Of a stretch of DNA of 64,000 bases, positions 17,651-26,599 are shown in pieces. The stretch comes from Peribacillus folii. Lineage in GTDB: Bacteria > Bacillota > Bacilli > Bacillales > DSM-1321. The stretch is taken from positions 186,001 to 250,000 of the forward strand of contig NZ_JASJOM010000006.1 of assembly GCF_030271255.1 (NCBI RefSeq), read 5' to 3'. The notes below the pieces were generated by a model. It did no database searches. It saw only the letters and a list, made by a program, of their open reading frames with translations, and had not been told where the DNA came from. The translations under genes were made by a program, and so were the position numbers. Within the stretch, counting starts at the first letter, position 1. Every line of letters begins with the position of its first letter.

Positions 17651-17899
17651 TCATTTCTTCATATTATATTTTTCCAGAAAGCGATCCACTCGTCCGCCTT
17701 TTTCGGCGAACTTTTGCTTTCCTGTATAAAAAGGATGCGTATCGGAACTTATCTCCACTTTCAATAATGGATATGTTTGACCGTCTTCCCATTCGATGGT
17801 TTCGTTAGACTTTTTGGTCGAACCAGTCAAAAATTTGTACCCGCTGTTCGTATCCATAAATACTACTTGTTGATAATCAGGATGAATATTCGGTTTCAC
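17651..17899 (-). CDS. rpmE2: 50S ribosomal protein L31 type B (zinc-independent)
   Basis: This 82-residue protein begins with the diagnostic [13 protein letters not shown] and contains FLTGSTKKS and [14 protein letters not shown]. It lacks the CxxC pair of zinc-binding L31, so it is the type B paralogue that replaces zinc-loaded L31 under zinc starvation. GTG 17899 is the likely start because GAGGTG is 6 bp upstream; the ORF extends to a GTG inside that site. A Zur-box-like palindrome lies in its promoter (17935-17954). Confidence 0.93.
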   Translation of the reverse strand: MKPNIHPDYQQVVFMDTNSGYKFLTGSTKKSNETIEWEDGQTYPLLKVEISSDTHPFYTGKQKFAEKGGRVDRFLEKYNMKK

Positions 17900-17929
17900 T
17901 ATTATCACCTCATTAGTTAGTATAATACC

Positions 17930-17958
17930 ATATTAAACGTAATGATTACTATTATCAA
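17930..17958 (-). promoter_or_regulatory. rpmE2 promoter with embedded Zur box
   Basis: On the minus strand TTGATA (17953-17958) and TAATAT (17930-17935) are 17 bp apart. The spacer holds the palindrome GTAATGATTAC (17939-17949) within AAACGTAATGATTACTATTA. This matches the Bacillus Zur operator core TCGTAATNATTACGA at most positions, and binding there would block RNA polymerase under zinc sufficiency. Confidence 0.75.
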
Positions 17959-17969
17959 GTAATATGCTT

Positions 17970-17993
17970 GAGTGTGCCATATTTGGCACACTC
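17970..17993. terminator. hairpin after the bmrCD-like operon
   Basis: GAGTGTGCC (17970-17978) pairs with GGCACACTC (17985-17993), 17 bp after the stop of the exporter operon. No T tract follows on the minus strand, so it may be a weak terminator or a stabilising 3' stem. Confidence 0.4.
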
Positions 17994-18010
17994 ACATCCT
18001 TTCCTGTTTA

Positions 18011-20029
18011 TCATCCGGCCAGCCCTTTATGCGGACCAGCCTGCAGTTCATACATTTGATAATACTTTCCTTTCAACTCCATTAATTCCTCGTGTGTCCC
18101 TTTCTCGGCAATCCTTCCTTTATCAAGGACGAGGATTTGATCGGCATTTTTGATCGTGGAAAGTCTATGGGCGATGATGAAGGTCGTTCTTCCTTTTTTC
18201 AGCACTTCCATCCCCCTCTGGATAATCGCCTCCGTTTCGGTGTCGATGCTCGCCGTCGCCTCATCCAAAATCAATATCGCGGGATTGAATGCCAGCGCTC
18301 TGGCGAAGGAGATCAACTGACGCTGCCCGGAAGACAGTGTCCCCCCTTTTTCAATAACCGGTTCATCCAGTCCTAGAGGAAGATGCTTCAACACTTTGTC
18401 TCCGCCTACATCCTTTAATGACTTTGCGACCATTTCCCGTGTGATGCTGTCATGATCGAGGCTAATATTGGATGCGATGGTGCCAGTGAACAAATAAGGA
18501 TCCTGAAGAACGATACCCATATGCTCCCTGAGTGTTTGATGAGGGATATCCAATATATTCTTGCCGTCAATTTTGATTTTCCCTTCACTGCTATCGTAAA
18601 ATCGAAACAACAAATTCATGATCGAGCTTTTACCTGAACCGGTATGGCCGACCAGCGCGACCGTTTCCCCTTGTTTGGCAGAAAAGGTAATGTCTTTTAA
18701 CACATATTCATTTTCCTTATAACCAAAAGAAACATGTTCGAAATCCACATTTCCTTTGTATCTCGCTATGTTTTCATCACTGACGGCCAACCCCTGCTCA
18801 TCCAATAAGCTGAATGCCCGTTCCCCTGCAACGAGTGCCTGTTCGAGGTTGGCGAATTGATTGACAATTCCATGAAGCGGATGAAGCAGGCGGCTGATCA
18901 AATCGACAATCGCATACAACATCCCTAAGGAAATCGCTGAGCTTGCTGTCAGGGATATTCCACCGAAATACGAGACGAATGCAATTAACGCCAAAACCTT
19001 AATGACCCCGATCAAATTTCCGCCCGTCAATGAATTTAAATGCAGCATCTTATTTTGATAGGAATAATGCTCCCGGTTCAAATTTTCAAACGATTGCTTC
19101 GTCTCCTTCTCGCGTCCAAAGGCCTGGATGATGCTCATTCCGGAAATGGATTCATTGATCATGCCATTAATATCACTGATCCGCTCACGAATGATGTGAT
19201 TATATTTCGAAGCGAATTTACGATAGACCTTCGTCCAGATTGCAATGATAGGAATCAGTAGGAGGCCCATCGCACCAGCACGTGCATCCAGAATGAATAA
19301 AGCGATGAGAACACCGATGATGTTGATTGTACTTGAAAAAAAGCTGGCGAGCACCGTTACGTACAATTCCCTGATCGCCTCTGTATCATTTGTAACCCTG
19401 GCCACCACTTTTCCTGCTGGCATATTATCGAAATACCGCATTGGCAAACGGGATATATGCGTAAAAATATCGTTCCGCATTCTTTGTATGATCCTGTTAG
19501 CCGCTTTCTGCAAATAAAAACTTTGCCCATATTGAAAAATCGAGGAAATGATGACAAGCCCGAAGTAAAAAGCGACCAGCTTCATAATACGCGGAATTTC
19601 CGGCTGGTAAAAACCCATCACTTCCTGACTCGTCAATTTCTCTATATGAGCTCGGTGTTCCTGCCCGTCTTTGTTGATGATTAACGTTTGATTTTCCAAC
19701 GTTCTGCGCCCATCCGTTGGTACAGCTTCATTAACGAAGACAAATTGATTGCCCACCTGGAATATGTGCACTTCCCTGCCTTTTTTCTCCCCTTCTCTTA
19801 AGTAATCTGCACGCTTATACCAATTATCTTCATACTTAACAGCATCTTTTCCTTTTTCCGTTTCATACCAGGACGTTTCGATGCCGAGTATATGTGAATC
19901 GATGATTTTCTTGGCAACGAATGGCCCCGTTAAATCGGCCGCTACTGAAAGCGCAAGCATGATCAAGGCGCAAATGATCAATTTTTTATAAAGGGCAGCA
20001 TAATGAAATAGTTTTTTCACGACCGTCAT
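18011..20029 (-). CDS. bmrD: heterodimeric multidrug ABC exporter subunit, BmrD (YheH)-like
   Basis: This 672-residue half-transporter has an N-terminal six-helix exporter domain and a C-terminal ATPase. Walker A is in LVGHTGSGKSSIMNLLF (about 456), signature LSSGQRQLISFARAL and Walker B ILILDEATASID. A roughly 100-residue insertion follows the first helix (ETSWYETEKGKDAVKYEDN onwards), as in B. subtilis YheH/BmrD, whose length (about 673) it matches. It overlaps the upstream subunit gene by 4 bp. It would export drugs such as Hoechst 33342 or antibiotics with its partner; substrates here are inferred. Confidence 0.88.
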   Translation of the reverse strand: MTVVKKLFHYAALYKKLIICALIMLALSVAADLTGPFVAKKIIDSHILGIETSWYETEKGKDAVKYEDNWYKRADYLREGEKKGREVHIFQVGNQFVFVNEAVPTDGRRTLENQTLIINKDGQEHRAHIEKLTSQEVMGFYQPEIPRIMKLVAFYFGLVIISSIFQYGQSFYLQKAANRIIQRMRNDIFTHISRLPMRYFDNMPAGKVVARVTNDTEAIRELYVTVLASFFSSTINIIGVLIALFILDARAGAMGLLLIPIIAIWTKVYRKFASKYNHIIRERISDINGMINESISGMSIIQAFGREKETKQSFENLNREHYSYQNKMLHLNSLTGGNLIGVIKVLALIAFVSYFGGISLTASSAISLGMLYAIVDLISRLLHPLHGIVNQFANLEQALVAGERAFSLLDEQGLAVSDENIARYKGNVDFEHVSFGYKENEYVLKDITFSAKQGETVALVGHTGSGKSSIMNLLFRFYDSSEGKIKIDGKNILDIPHQTLREHMGIVLQDPYLFTGTIASNISLDHDSITREMVAKSLKDVGGDKVLKHLPLGLDEPVIEKGGTLSSGQRQLISFARALAFNPAILILDEATASIDTETEAIIQRGMEVLKKGRTTFIIAHRLSTIKNADQILVLDKGRIAEKGTHEELMELKGKYYQMYELQAGPHKGLAG

Positions 20030-21777
20030 GCCCTCACCTCCGTTCCTTCGTCAACCTGCTGACGCTCGTATTGCTCCCTATACCAGCCATCTTTTTGCAA
20101 TAAATCTTCGTGGGTCCCTTCTTCGATGATTTCTCCGCTATCCAAGACGATGATCAGATCGGCGTGCTGAACGGCTGATAAACGATGAGTCGTGATGATG
20201 GTCGTTTTTCCTGCCCGTTCTTTTTGGATGTTTTCAATGATCGTCGTTTCCGTTTTTGCATCAACGGCAGATAAGGAATCATCCAAGATAAGGATCTCCG
20301 GATTTTTGATCAGTGCCCTTGCAATCGAAATTCTCTGCTTTTGTCCCCCTGAAAGAGCGACACCCTTTTCCCCAACGAGGGTCTCAAGCCGGTCGGGCAG
20401 CATCTTCAAGTCTTTTTCAAAGTCGGCCAGCCTGATTGCTTCTGCCAATTCGTCTTCAGTTGCATCCATCTTGCCGAATAAGATATTTTCCCGCACGGAT
20501 CTTGAGAATAAAAAATGGTCCTGGGGAACGTAGCCGATCCACCTGCGGATTTCTTCGAGATTCAATTTCTCCAGTGGCCTCCCGGCAAAAGCGATTTTCC
20601 CTTTGCCTAATGGATATTCCCTGAGCAATTGCTTCACAAAGGTCGTTTTTCCACTTCCCGTCTTACCAACGATCCCCAACGTTTGCCCGCGTTCAAGTTG
20701 CACGGAAATATTGGATAGATTCCCTACCGGTGAAGATGGATATGTAAAATAAACTTGTTGAAAAGAGATATCTTCCGGGTTCGGAATGCTCTCCAGTCCC
20801 ATTGGATTTTTCACATCCCGTTCATATGAAAGCGTATCTTGAACGCGGTCAAGCGAAGCATTCCCCCTTTGCATGACATTGATCAATTCACCCACTGCAA
20901 TCATCGGCCAGATTAACATGCCCAGGTATACATTGAATGAAACGAGCCCGCCGAGAGTTATCGACTGTTGAAAAACAAGATAAGCCCCATATCCCAAACC
21001 GATTAAATAGCTGATGCCGATGATGATCGAAATCGTCGGATCAAATAGTGCATCGATTTTTGCCACTGCAAGGTTTTTACGATAGACGTCCTCGGTCATT
21101 TCATCGAATCTCTTTTCATCCTCCCGCTCCTGGACATAGGCGCGGATGACGCGGACACCCGAAATCGATTCCAGCACCTTGTCATTCAACGTACCAAAGG
21201 CTGCTTGTGCATCCGTAAAGCGCTTATATATTTTCTTCACGTAGACTTGCATCATCACTGCCATGATCGGCAGCGGCAGCACCGCTGCAATCGTCAATTC
21301 CCAGCTGATGGTCACGCCCATCATGACCACGACGGTAATGGTGAACAGCACCGCGTCAACAAGGGTCAAAATCCCAAAACCAGCTGTAAGCGATATTGCC
21401 TTTAAATCATTGGTAGCCCTGGCCATTAAATCTCCGGTCCGGTTTTTCTTATAAAACGTCGGCGTCATCTTCAGTAAATGGCCCATGAACCCAGACCTTA
21501 GTTTTCGTTCCACCAAGTTTCCGCCGCCGAATAACAGGAAACTCCATAAGTAACCAAACATGTAGCTTCCGCACAGCACCAACAGCAAATAAATGACGTA
21601 TTTCATGATTGCCTCTTGCGTCATGTTGCCATTATTCATATCATCGATGGCGTTCCCGACGAGCTTTGGCGGGATAACCTCCAAAATATTCACCAGGCAT
21701 AAAAATAAAATGGCCCAGGTGTAGCGCTGCCACTGTTCTTTGAAGAACCAGGACAGCTTCGTAAAAATCGAAAACAT
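20026..21777 (-). CDS. bmrC: heterodimeric multidrug ABC exporter subunit, BmrC (YheI)-like
   Basis: This 583-residue half-transporter has a six-helix membrane domain (about 15-310) and an ATPase with Walker A IVGKTGSGKTTFVKQLL, signature LSGGQKQRISIARAL and Walker B ILILDDSLSAVDA. The residue after Walker B is Asp instead of the usual catalytic Glu (LDDS), marking the degenerate nucleotide site of heterodimeric exporters, while the partner carries LDEA. ATG 21777 follows GGAGG. It is first in the exporter operon behind a leader peptide and attenuator at about 21.9-22.2 kb. Confidence 0.88.
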   Translation of the reverse strand: MFSIFTKLSWFFKEQWQRYTWAILFLCLVNILEVIPPKLVGNAIDDMNNGNMTQEAIMKYVIYLLLVLCGSYMFGYLWSFLLFGGGNLVERKLRSGFMGHLLKMTPTFYKKNRTGDLMARATNDLKAISLTAGFGILTLVDAVLFTITVVVMMGVTISWELTIAAVLPLPIMAVMMQVYVKKIYKRFTDAQAAFGTLNDKVLESISGVRVIRAYVQEREDEKRFDEMTEDVYRKNLAVAKIDALFDPTISIIIGISYLIGLGYGAYLVFQQSITLGGLVSFNVYLGMLIWPMIAVGELINVMQRGNASLDRVQDTLSYERDVKNPMGLESIPNPEDISFQQVYFTYPSSPVGNLSNISVQLERGQTLGIVGKTGSGKTTFVKQLLREYPLGKGKIAFAGRPLEKLNLEEIRRWIGYVPQDHFLFSRSVRENILFGKMDATEDELAEAIRLADFEKDLKMLPDRLETLVGEKGVALSGGQKQRISIARALIKNPEILILDDSLSAVDAKTETTIIENIQKERAGKTTIITTHRLSAVQHADLIIVLDSGEIIEEGTHEDLLQKDGWYREQYERQQVDEGTEVRA

Positions 21778-21929
21778 GGATTTTCCTCCCTTTTGTTCAG
21801 AACTGTGCCTTTTGACTAACCGCTCCCTGGATCTCCCGGCTGCTGGATGATTCCCGAAGAATTTTGTGTCATCATGCTTCCCCCTATCTATTAATTGAAA
21901 AGGATACTTATGATCCTCAACTCCCCAAT

Positions 21930-21966
21930 GCCAAAAAGCCCCCGCCGTTTAGCGGAAGCTTTTTTA
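21930..21966 (-). terminator. attenuator terminator upstream of the bmrC-like gene
   Basis: On the minus strand AAAAAGCTTCCGC pairs with GCGGGGGCTTTTT (two G-U pairs) around a 6-base loop, with the T tract in the descending arm. It lies about 150 bp before bmrC and after the leader peptide. A second stem upstream (GCGCAGG/CCTGCGC at about 21990-22020) sits where a competing structure would be expected. Confidence 0.7.
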
Positions 21967-22055
21967 GATGCGTAAGAACACATATAAAGGCGCAGGCCGC
22001 GAAAAATCCACAACCTGCGCTCGTAAATGATCAATGGCTTCATTTTGATCTTTGC

Positions 22056-22136
22056 CTAGAAAGGCTGATGATCTGTGCAGGCGGACGTATGAAAATTTTC
22101 AATTAAAGCTTTTAGTCGCTTAACGGATTTAGTCAT
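22056..22136 (-). CDS. 26-residue leader peptide of the bmrCD-like operon (BmrB-like)
   Basis: A 26-codon ORF begins at ATG 22136, 7 bp after AAAGGAGG, and ends at TAG 22056. The peptide starts MTKSVKRLKALIENF and ends CTDHQPF. It lies between a strong promoter (22188-22216) and an intrinsic terminator (21930-21966) ahead of the exporter genes. In B. subtilis the bmrCD genes are preceded by the leader bmrB (yheJ), whose translation governs termination in response to ribosome-targeting antibiotics. The same layout is seen here, with a shorter leader than the 54 codons I recall for B. subtilis. Confidence 0.75.
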   Translation of the reverse strand: MTKSVKRLKALIENFHTSACTDHQPF

Positions 22137-22187
22137 GACGTTCGCCTCCTTTTTCGGAAATAATGGTAATTTTTAACTCGTGTTTAA

Positions 22188-22216
22188 AGATTACTACGTG
22201 AGTATATTTTTGTCAA
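22188..22216 (-). promoter_or_regulatory. promoter of the bmrB-bmrC-bmrD-like operon
   Basis: On the minus strand TTGACA (22211-22216) and TAATCT (22188-22193) are separated by exactly 17 bp, about 50 bp before the leader peptide start. Confidence 0.75.
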
Positions 22217-22286
22217 TTGTGACTTTTCTAGATTATTGCGGAATAATCCTTTATTCTTATAAGAATGACATAAGGAGGTTTTTGCA

Positions 22287-22460
22287 ATGGATTGGAGAAA
22301 ATATATACTCCTGGCGGTTCCATTTTTATTTTTATCCATCTTCATCTTATTCGCCGTACCGGTCCAATATAGGCCATTATCTTTTATCCCCGTGTTACTT
22401 TTCTGGATAGTTTATTATATTTTATTGAACAGGGAAAAGAAGAAGAAAATTAAAAAATGA
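22287..22460 (+). CDS. small membrane protein of unknown function
   Basis: This 57-residue protein starts at ATG 22287, 7 bp after TAAGGAGG. It has two hydrophobic segments: YILLAVPFLFLSIFILFAV (about 6-24) and PLSFIPVLLFWIVYYILL (about 30-47). The tail is strongly basic (NREKKKKIKK) and should lie in the cytoplasm. I do not recognise the family. It is divergent from the bmr-like leader and followed by its own terminator, so it is a single-gene unit. Confidence 0.65.
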   Translation: MDWRKYILLAVPFLFLSIFILFAVPVQYRPLSFIPVLLFWIVYYILLNREKKKKIKK

Positions 22461-22490
22461 AGGAAAAAGTTTCATCTGCAATAAATCTGG

Positions 22491-22518
22491 GGGCGTTGCA
22501 TATGCAAAGCCCTTTCTT
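22491..22518 (+). terminator. terminator after the 57-residue membrane protein
   Basis: GGGC-TTGCA pairs with TGCAA-GCCC, followed by TTTCTT. Confidence 0.6.
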
Positions 22519-22562
22519 GACCGTCCTGCATATAATGAATGAAAAACACTCGTGGTGATCGT

Positions 22563-23678
22563 ATGCTCTACCAATTAGTACAGAAGCTATTAGGCACATC
22601 CCCAGTAAAATCGCGGCCCATCATCGATCCTGAAAAATTTGGCCTGCTAAAAAATCAATTACAAAAAGAACTATTTCAGCCTGAAACGGAGTCAAAGGCT
22701 TTCTTCCCTGAGGAAGCCGCTCTTGTAAAAAGCATCCGAACCGAAACGGCTGCCCTGAACCGAAATAATATGACGAGAACGCAAGCCTATCTTGCCTATT
22801 ACCGCCGTAACCCGGAGGTTCATTGGGCCTTTTTGGCACATATGGTTTCGAGGAACGGGGGTTACCATATGACCGATTTGAAAAGCTCTTCCATGGATCA
22901 CCTGCTCAGCCAAGAGGAGCGGCAGAAATTCTTCCTTTTCCTGGAGCGCGCGAATTCAGCCATCTTTGCCGATGCTTTTCCTCAGCTCCTACTATACGAG
23001 CACTCTAAGCAAAAGGAGCTTCGATTAAGAAAGTATTTCCCCATTTTCCATATATCAAGATTCATGGCCCCGATTTGGGAATCTTTCATAAAAGAACCCC
23101 ATTCGCCCCTATTGACGACATCCCTTATCATCAATGAACAAAGAATGATTCAAGAACGTGTGTTGAAACGTACCCGTCATGGTGAAATTCTCCTAAGGCT
23201 TGATTTTCAGCTACAGGAATTTTTAGGCTTTACGAATGTAATCTTTCCTTACGTAAATAAACAAGACGGAATCCGTTCATTGACCGGACTTACAGTTGAA
23301 CGCTTTGCCGATTCTAAACAGAGAATTGAAACGGGAAAATTCCTTTATGAGCTCCTTTTTCAGGATTCGGCTGTTTTTCATGGAGTAGGCGAATTCGCAA
23401 ACAGCGTTCCACACTCAGGCTCGAGAATGGATTACTGGGAACGCATCTATACCTGCGATGCAGTTGCCAAGGATGATAAAATCTATAGTCCCCTCCTGCA
23501 AGATGCATGGGCAGATTATCCCATCTTTTCCCTCCAATCGACTGATTGGTTCACGAAGGAAAGCTTCATTGAGGATTTACAAGAATCTCCGCTTATTAAA
23601 AAAGTGGATTTGACCAAAAAAGTGCTTGATAATATCAACCATCTCAAAGCCATCAACGAACTGAAAGCCCTTTTCTAG
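22563..23678 (+). CDS. DUF2515 family protein (YppC-like)
   Basis: This protein of about 371 residues matches the DUF2515 family typified by B. subtilis YppC. Conserved-looking segments are RTQAYLAYYRRNPEVHWAFLAHMVSRNGG (in part, from about residue 70), FADAFPQLLLYE, RFMAPIWESF, and GFTNVIFPY. No catalytic motif is visible and no function is known. I chose ATG 22563, which has GGTGAT just upstream. An in-frame ATG at 22539 has no ribosome site. It has no signal peptide or transmembrane segment. Confidence 0.75.
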   Translation: MLYQLVQKLLGTSPVKSRPIIDPEKFGLLKNQLQKELFQPETESKAFFPEEAALVKSIRTETAALNRNNMTRTQAYLAYYRRNPEVHWAFLAHMVSRNGGYHMTDLKSSSMDHLLSQEERQKFFLFLERANSAIFADAFPQLLLYEHSKQKELRLRKYFPIFHISRFMAPIWESFIKEPHSPLLTTSLIINEQRMIQERVLKRTRHGEILLRLDFQLQEFLGFTNVIFPYVNKQDGIRSLTGLTVERFADSKQRIETGKFLYELLFQDSAVFHGVGEFANSVPHSGSRMDYWERIYTCDAVAKDDKIYSPLLQDAWADYPIFSLQSTDWFTKESFIEDLQESPLIKKVDLTKKVLDNINHLKAINELKALF

Positions 23679-23755
23679 CTGGACGAAGCCTCTTACGTTG
23701 TATAACCCATCCTCCATTTGGCAAGAATGGATAGCAAAAAGAATGGGTGAAGCAA

Positions 23756-24109
23756 ATGAGAGGCATCGTACTACTGAATCGGCACTATACATTCGGAGAG
23801 TTACATATGAAGGAAAGCTTTGCAATCCAAGAAATCGTGACAAACAAGTATATGGAAGAAAATAATATTTCCCCGGTGATACTGAATCCTTATCAGCTCC
23901 ATCTCTATTACACGATACCGCATGAGCTGCTATCCAATTTGCAGCATAAAAAAACCGCCCAACTCGATTGCCTTGTATTGCACTCGATGGAGACGTTGGG
24001 ACGTTTCATCCATATCTATCCTGAAAAATGGCTCGAATTATCCGGATATTTCAAAGAGATCATCTCCGTTACCGCCCAAATGCCAGTCAAGAGATATGAA
24101 GTCAATTAA
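23756..24109 (+). CDS. hypothetical protein, 117 residues
   Basis: ATG 23756 follows GGGTGA by 7 bp. The product is soluble and begins MRGIVLLNRHYTFGELHMKE. The segment AQLDCLVLHSMETLGRF faintly recalls the D-x-x-x-x-x-S-x-x-R-L-x-R strand-helix of serine recombinase domains. The catalytic N-terminal Ser and most Arg residues are absent, so no recombinase activity is proposed. I do not recognise the family. Confidence 0.6.
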   Translation: MRGIVLLNRHYTFGELHMKESFAIQEIVTNKYMEENNISPVILNPYQLHLYYTIPHELLSNLQHKKTAQLDCLVLHSMETLGRFIHIYPEKWLELSGYFKEIISVTAQMPVKRYEVN

Positions 24110-24435
24110 TCATGGAATCCGTAGGAGCGATCGTTCACTTCAATTATCCCCCCCTTGCATGAACCCCTTTTTTCGCATGAACTAGTCCTAAACCTTCCCG
24201 CTTAAAGGGTCTGACGCATTTATAGAAATCATCAGACTCCTTTTTTATCTCTCAACATTACAATTATAGTAATTTTCCCAATTATAAGATTACGAGTTAT
24301 TTTATGACTATCTAACAATTCTTTGGAAATATAGATAAATTTACGGATAAACCATAGAAAAATAAGTTAATTTTATATATCATTAGAGATAGGAATTTTC
24401 TTATTTTTTACTTTTACTAGAAAGGAATGCTACTG
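24110..24435. other. AT-rich upstream region of the class B PBP gene
   Basis: The region contains a terminator-like hairpin (GTCTGA 24210-24215 with TCAGAC 24232-24237, then CCTTTTTT), which closes the preceding unit. About 170 bp of very AT-rich DNA leading to the PBP ribosome site follows. I did not find a convincing consensus promoter. Confidence 0.5.
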
Positions 24436-26550
24436 ATGGCCAAAGAAAAAAAGAAAAAAACCCCAATTCCTTTCCGACTGAACTTCATGTTCTTTTTAAT
24501 ATTCATTTTATTTTCAAGCTTAATAATCCGGCTTGGAATCGTCCAAATCGTTTATGGGGATGATTACCTCCGCGAAGTCGACCGGACGGAAAACGATGTG
24601 GCCAATACCCCTGTTCCGCGTGGGAAGATGTATGACCGCAACTTCAATCCGGTCGTCGATAACGAGCCGCTCAATGCCATTACTTATACGAAATACCCAA
24701 ATACAAAAACCGCCGATATGGTGAAGACGGCGGAGATTCTTGCTACCTTGATCGAAAAAGATACGAAAAAGGTAACGATTCCGGATAAAAAGGATTTTTG
24801 GATCTTAAAGCATCCGAAAGAAGCCGAGGCATTGATCACCAAGGCCGAGAGACAGAAGGTAACTGAAAAGAAATTGGAGCAAAAGGATTTATACAAGCTT
24901 CAGCTGGAGCGTGTCACCGAGGAGAATATCAAGGAATTCACCAATGATGAATTGGAAGTGATAGCCATATTCCGGGAATTCAATAGCGGCTATGCCCTCA
25001 CACCTTCGATCGTGAAGAACAAAGATGTCTCCACAAAAGAATTCGCGAGGGTTAGTGAGCATTTGGATGAAATGCCAGGCGTGGACGTAACGACGGACTG
25101 GGAGAGGACCTATAAGTATGAAGAAACCCTTCGCTCGGTCCTTGGCAAGGTTTCTTCATCCGAAGAAGGAATTCCCAGTGAGAATATCGACTATTACCTG
25201 GCACGCGATTACACCAGGAATGACAGGGTCGGAAAAAGTTATATTGAAAAACAATATGAAGATGTCCTGCGTGGTCAAAAGACGCGGGTTGAAAATGTGA
25301 TGAGCAAAGGGGAGGTCATCCAAACGAATACCCTTACGGAAGGGCAAAGCGGAAAAGACTTGATCCTTTCAATTGATATGGAATTGCAGCAAAAGGTCGA
25401 AAAAATCATCGAAGGCGAATTAAGGCGGGCCAAAGCTAGGGGAAATACCTACTTTTTGGATCGCGCCTTCGTCGTCTTGATGGACCCGAACACAGGCGAG
25501 GTGCTCACGATGGCCGGCCGGCAATATGGACCTAACAGTAAAACAGGCTTGACCGAAATGAACGATTTCGCCCTTGGGAACATTACCACCTCCTACACGA
25601 TAGGATCATCCGTTAAAGGGGCGACGGTATACACGGGCTACCAGACGGGAGCCATTTCACCGGGGTCTGCTTTTTTTGACAGAAAACTCCAATTAGCAGG
25701 GGCTAAACCGAAAGGCTCTTATAGTGATTTAGGATATGTAACGGATGTCTCCGCGTTAAAGAAATCGTCGAATGTCTATATGTTCATGACCGCCATCAAG
25801 ATTGCCGGCGGCCATTATATTCCCAAACGTCCGCTCGGGATCAACCGGGAAGCTTATGCGATCATGCGCAACCATTATGCCCAATTCGGATTGGGCGTCC
25901 GTACCGGCATCGACCTGCCGAATGAATCGGTCGGATTTAAAGGCGTTGATATGTCAAAAGACGGGTTGCTGCTGGATTTAGCGATCGGGCAGTATGATAC
26001 GTATACACCAATGCAATTGGCACAGTACGCATCGACGATTGCAAATGGCGGCAAAAGGCTCGAGCCGCGGATGGTCAAGGAAATTAGGAACCCTTCCGAC
26101 GAACACAATCAGTTGGGCAGCGTTTTTAAATCGATGAGCCCAAAAGTGCTGAACGAATTAGGCGGCAAGGATGTTTGGATTCAGCGTGTCCAGGAAGGAT
26201 TCAGGCAGGTTGCCCAGGAGCCTGGCGGGACTGCGTATAAGTATTTTGGCGGAAAGTCCTATCGGGCTGCAGCGAAAACGGGAACAGCCGAGGCCTTTTA
26301 CGACGGTCCGCGGAGGAGTCAATATAGTGCTCCTGTCCCGACCATCAATTTGACGCTTGCAGGATATGCACCTAACAATAATCCGGAAGTGGCATTCTCT
26401 GTCGTCGTGCCATGGGTATATCAAGGCAAGCCAGCTGACGATATCAACAAACGGATCGGGGAGCAAGTAATGGACGCCTACTTTAAATTGAAGGAAGATC
26501 GAACAAAAGGTAAATCCGGTTCAGACAAGCAAGCGGAAGACACCCATTAA
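24436..26550 (+). CDS. class B penicillin-binding protein 2 (PbpA/PbpH-like transpeptidase)
   Basis: This 704-residue protein has a short cytoplasmic basic start, one membrane anchor (about 15-38), a dimerisation/pedestal domain and a transpeptidase domain. Active-site motifs are S-S-V-K with nucleophile Ser391, S-S-N in KKSSNVYM, and K-T-G at 614-616. PbpA and PbpH of B. subtilis (about 700-716 residues) are redundant elongation transpeptidases that make lateral wall with the Rod complex, and this protein fits that pair. ATG 24436 is 10 bp after AAAGGA. An in-frame ATG at 24427 is too close to the site. Confidence 0.9.
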   Translation: MAKEKKKKTPIPFRLNFMFFLIFILFSSLIIRLGIVQIVYGDDYLREVDRTENDVANTPVPRGKMYDRNFNPVVDNEPLNAITYTKYPNTKTADMVKTAEILATLIEKDTKKVTIPDKKDFWILKHPKEAEALITKAERQKVTEKKLEQKDLYKLQLERVTEENIKEFTNDELEVIAIFREFNSGYALTPSIVKNKDVSTKEFARVSEHLDEMPGVDVTTDWERTYKYEETLRSVLGKVSSSEEGIPSENIDYYLARDYTRNDRVGKSYIEKQYEDVLRGQKTRVENVMSKGEVIQTNTLTEGQSGKDLILSIDMELQQKVEKIIEGELRRAKARGNTYFLDRAFVVLMDPNTGEVLTMAGRQYGPNSKTGLTEMNDFALGNITTSYTIGSSVKGATVYTGYQTGAISPGSAFFDRKLQLAGAKPKGSYSDLGYVTDVSALKKSSNVYMFMTAIKIAGGHYIPKRPLGINREAYAIMRNHYAQFGLGVRTGIDLPNESVGFKGVDMSKDGLLLDLAIGQYDTYTPMQLAQYASTIANGGKRLEPRMVKEIRNPSDEHNQLGSVFKSMSPKVLNELGGKDVWIQRVQEGFRQVAQEPGGTAYKYFGGKSYRAAAKTGTAEAFYDGPRRSQYSAPVPTINLTLAGYAPNNNPEVAFSVVVPWVYQGKPADDINKRIGEQVMDAYFKLKEDRTKGKSGSDKQAEDTH

Positions 26551-26558
26551 TCTAACTA

Positions 26559-26582
26559 GGCCTGCTCAAAATCGAGCAGGCC
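26559..26582. terminator. hairpin between the PBP gene and the CBS gene
   Basis: GGCCTGCTC pairs with GAGCAGGCC across six bases between two convergent genes. T tracts are poor on both sides. Confidence 0.5.
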
Positions 26583-26599
26583 ATTTCATGCAAATCGCG

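Noticed and set aside
21864..22106. 80-codon plus-strand ORF opposite the bmr leader
   Set aside because: It is a shadow of the leader peptide and attenuator on the other strand, and has no ribosome site.
23756..24109. serine recombinase remnant
   Set aside because: Only a weak strand-helix similarity; the catalytic Ser and supporting Arg residues are missing.
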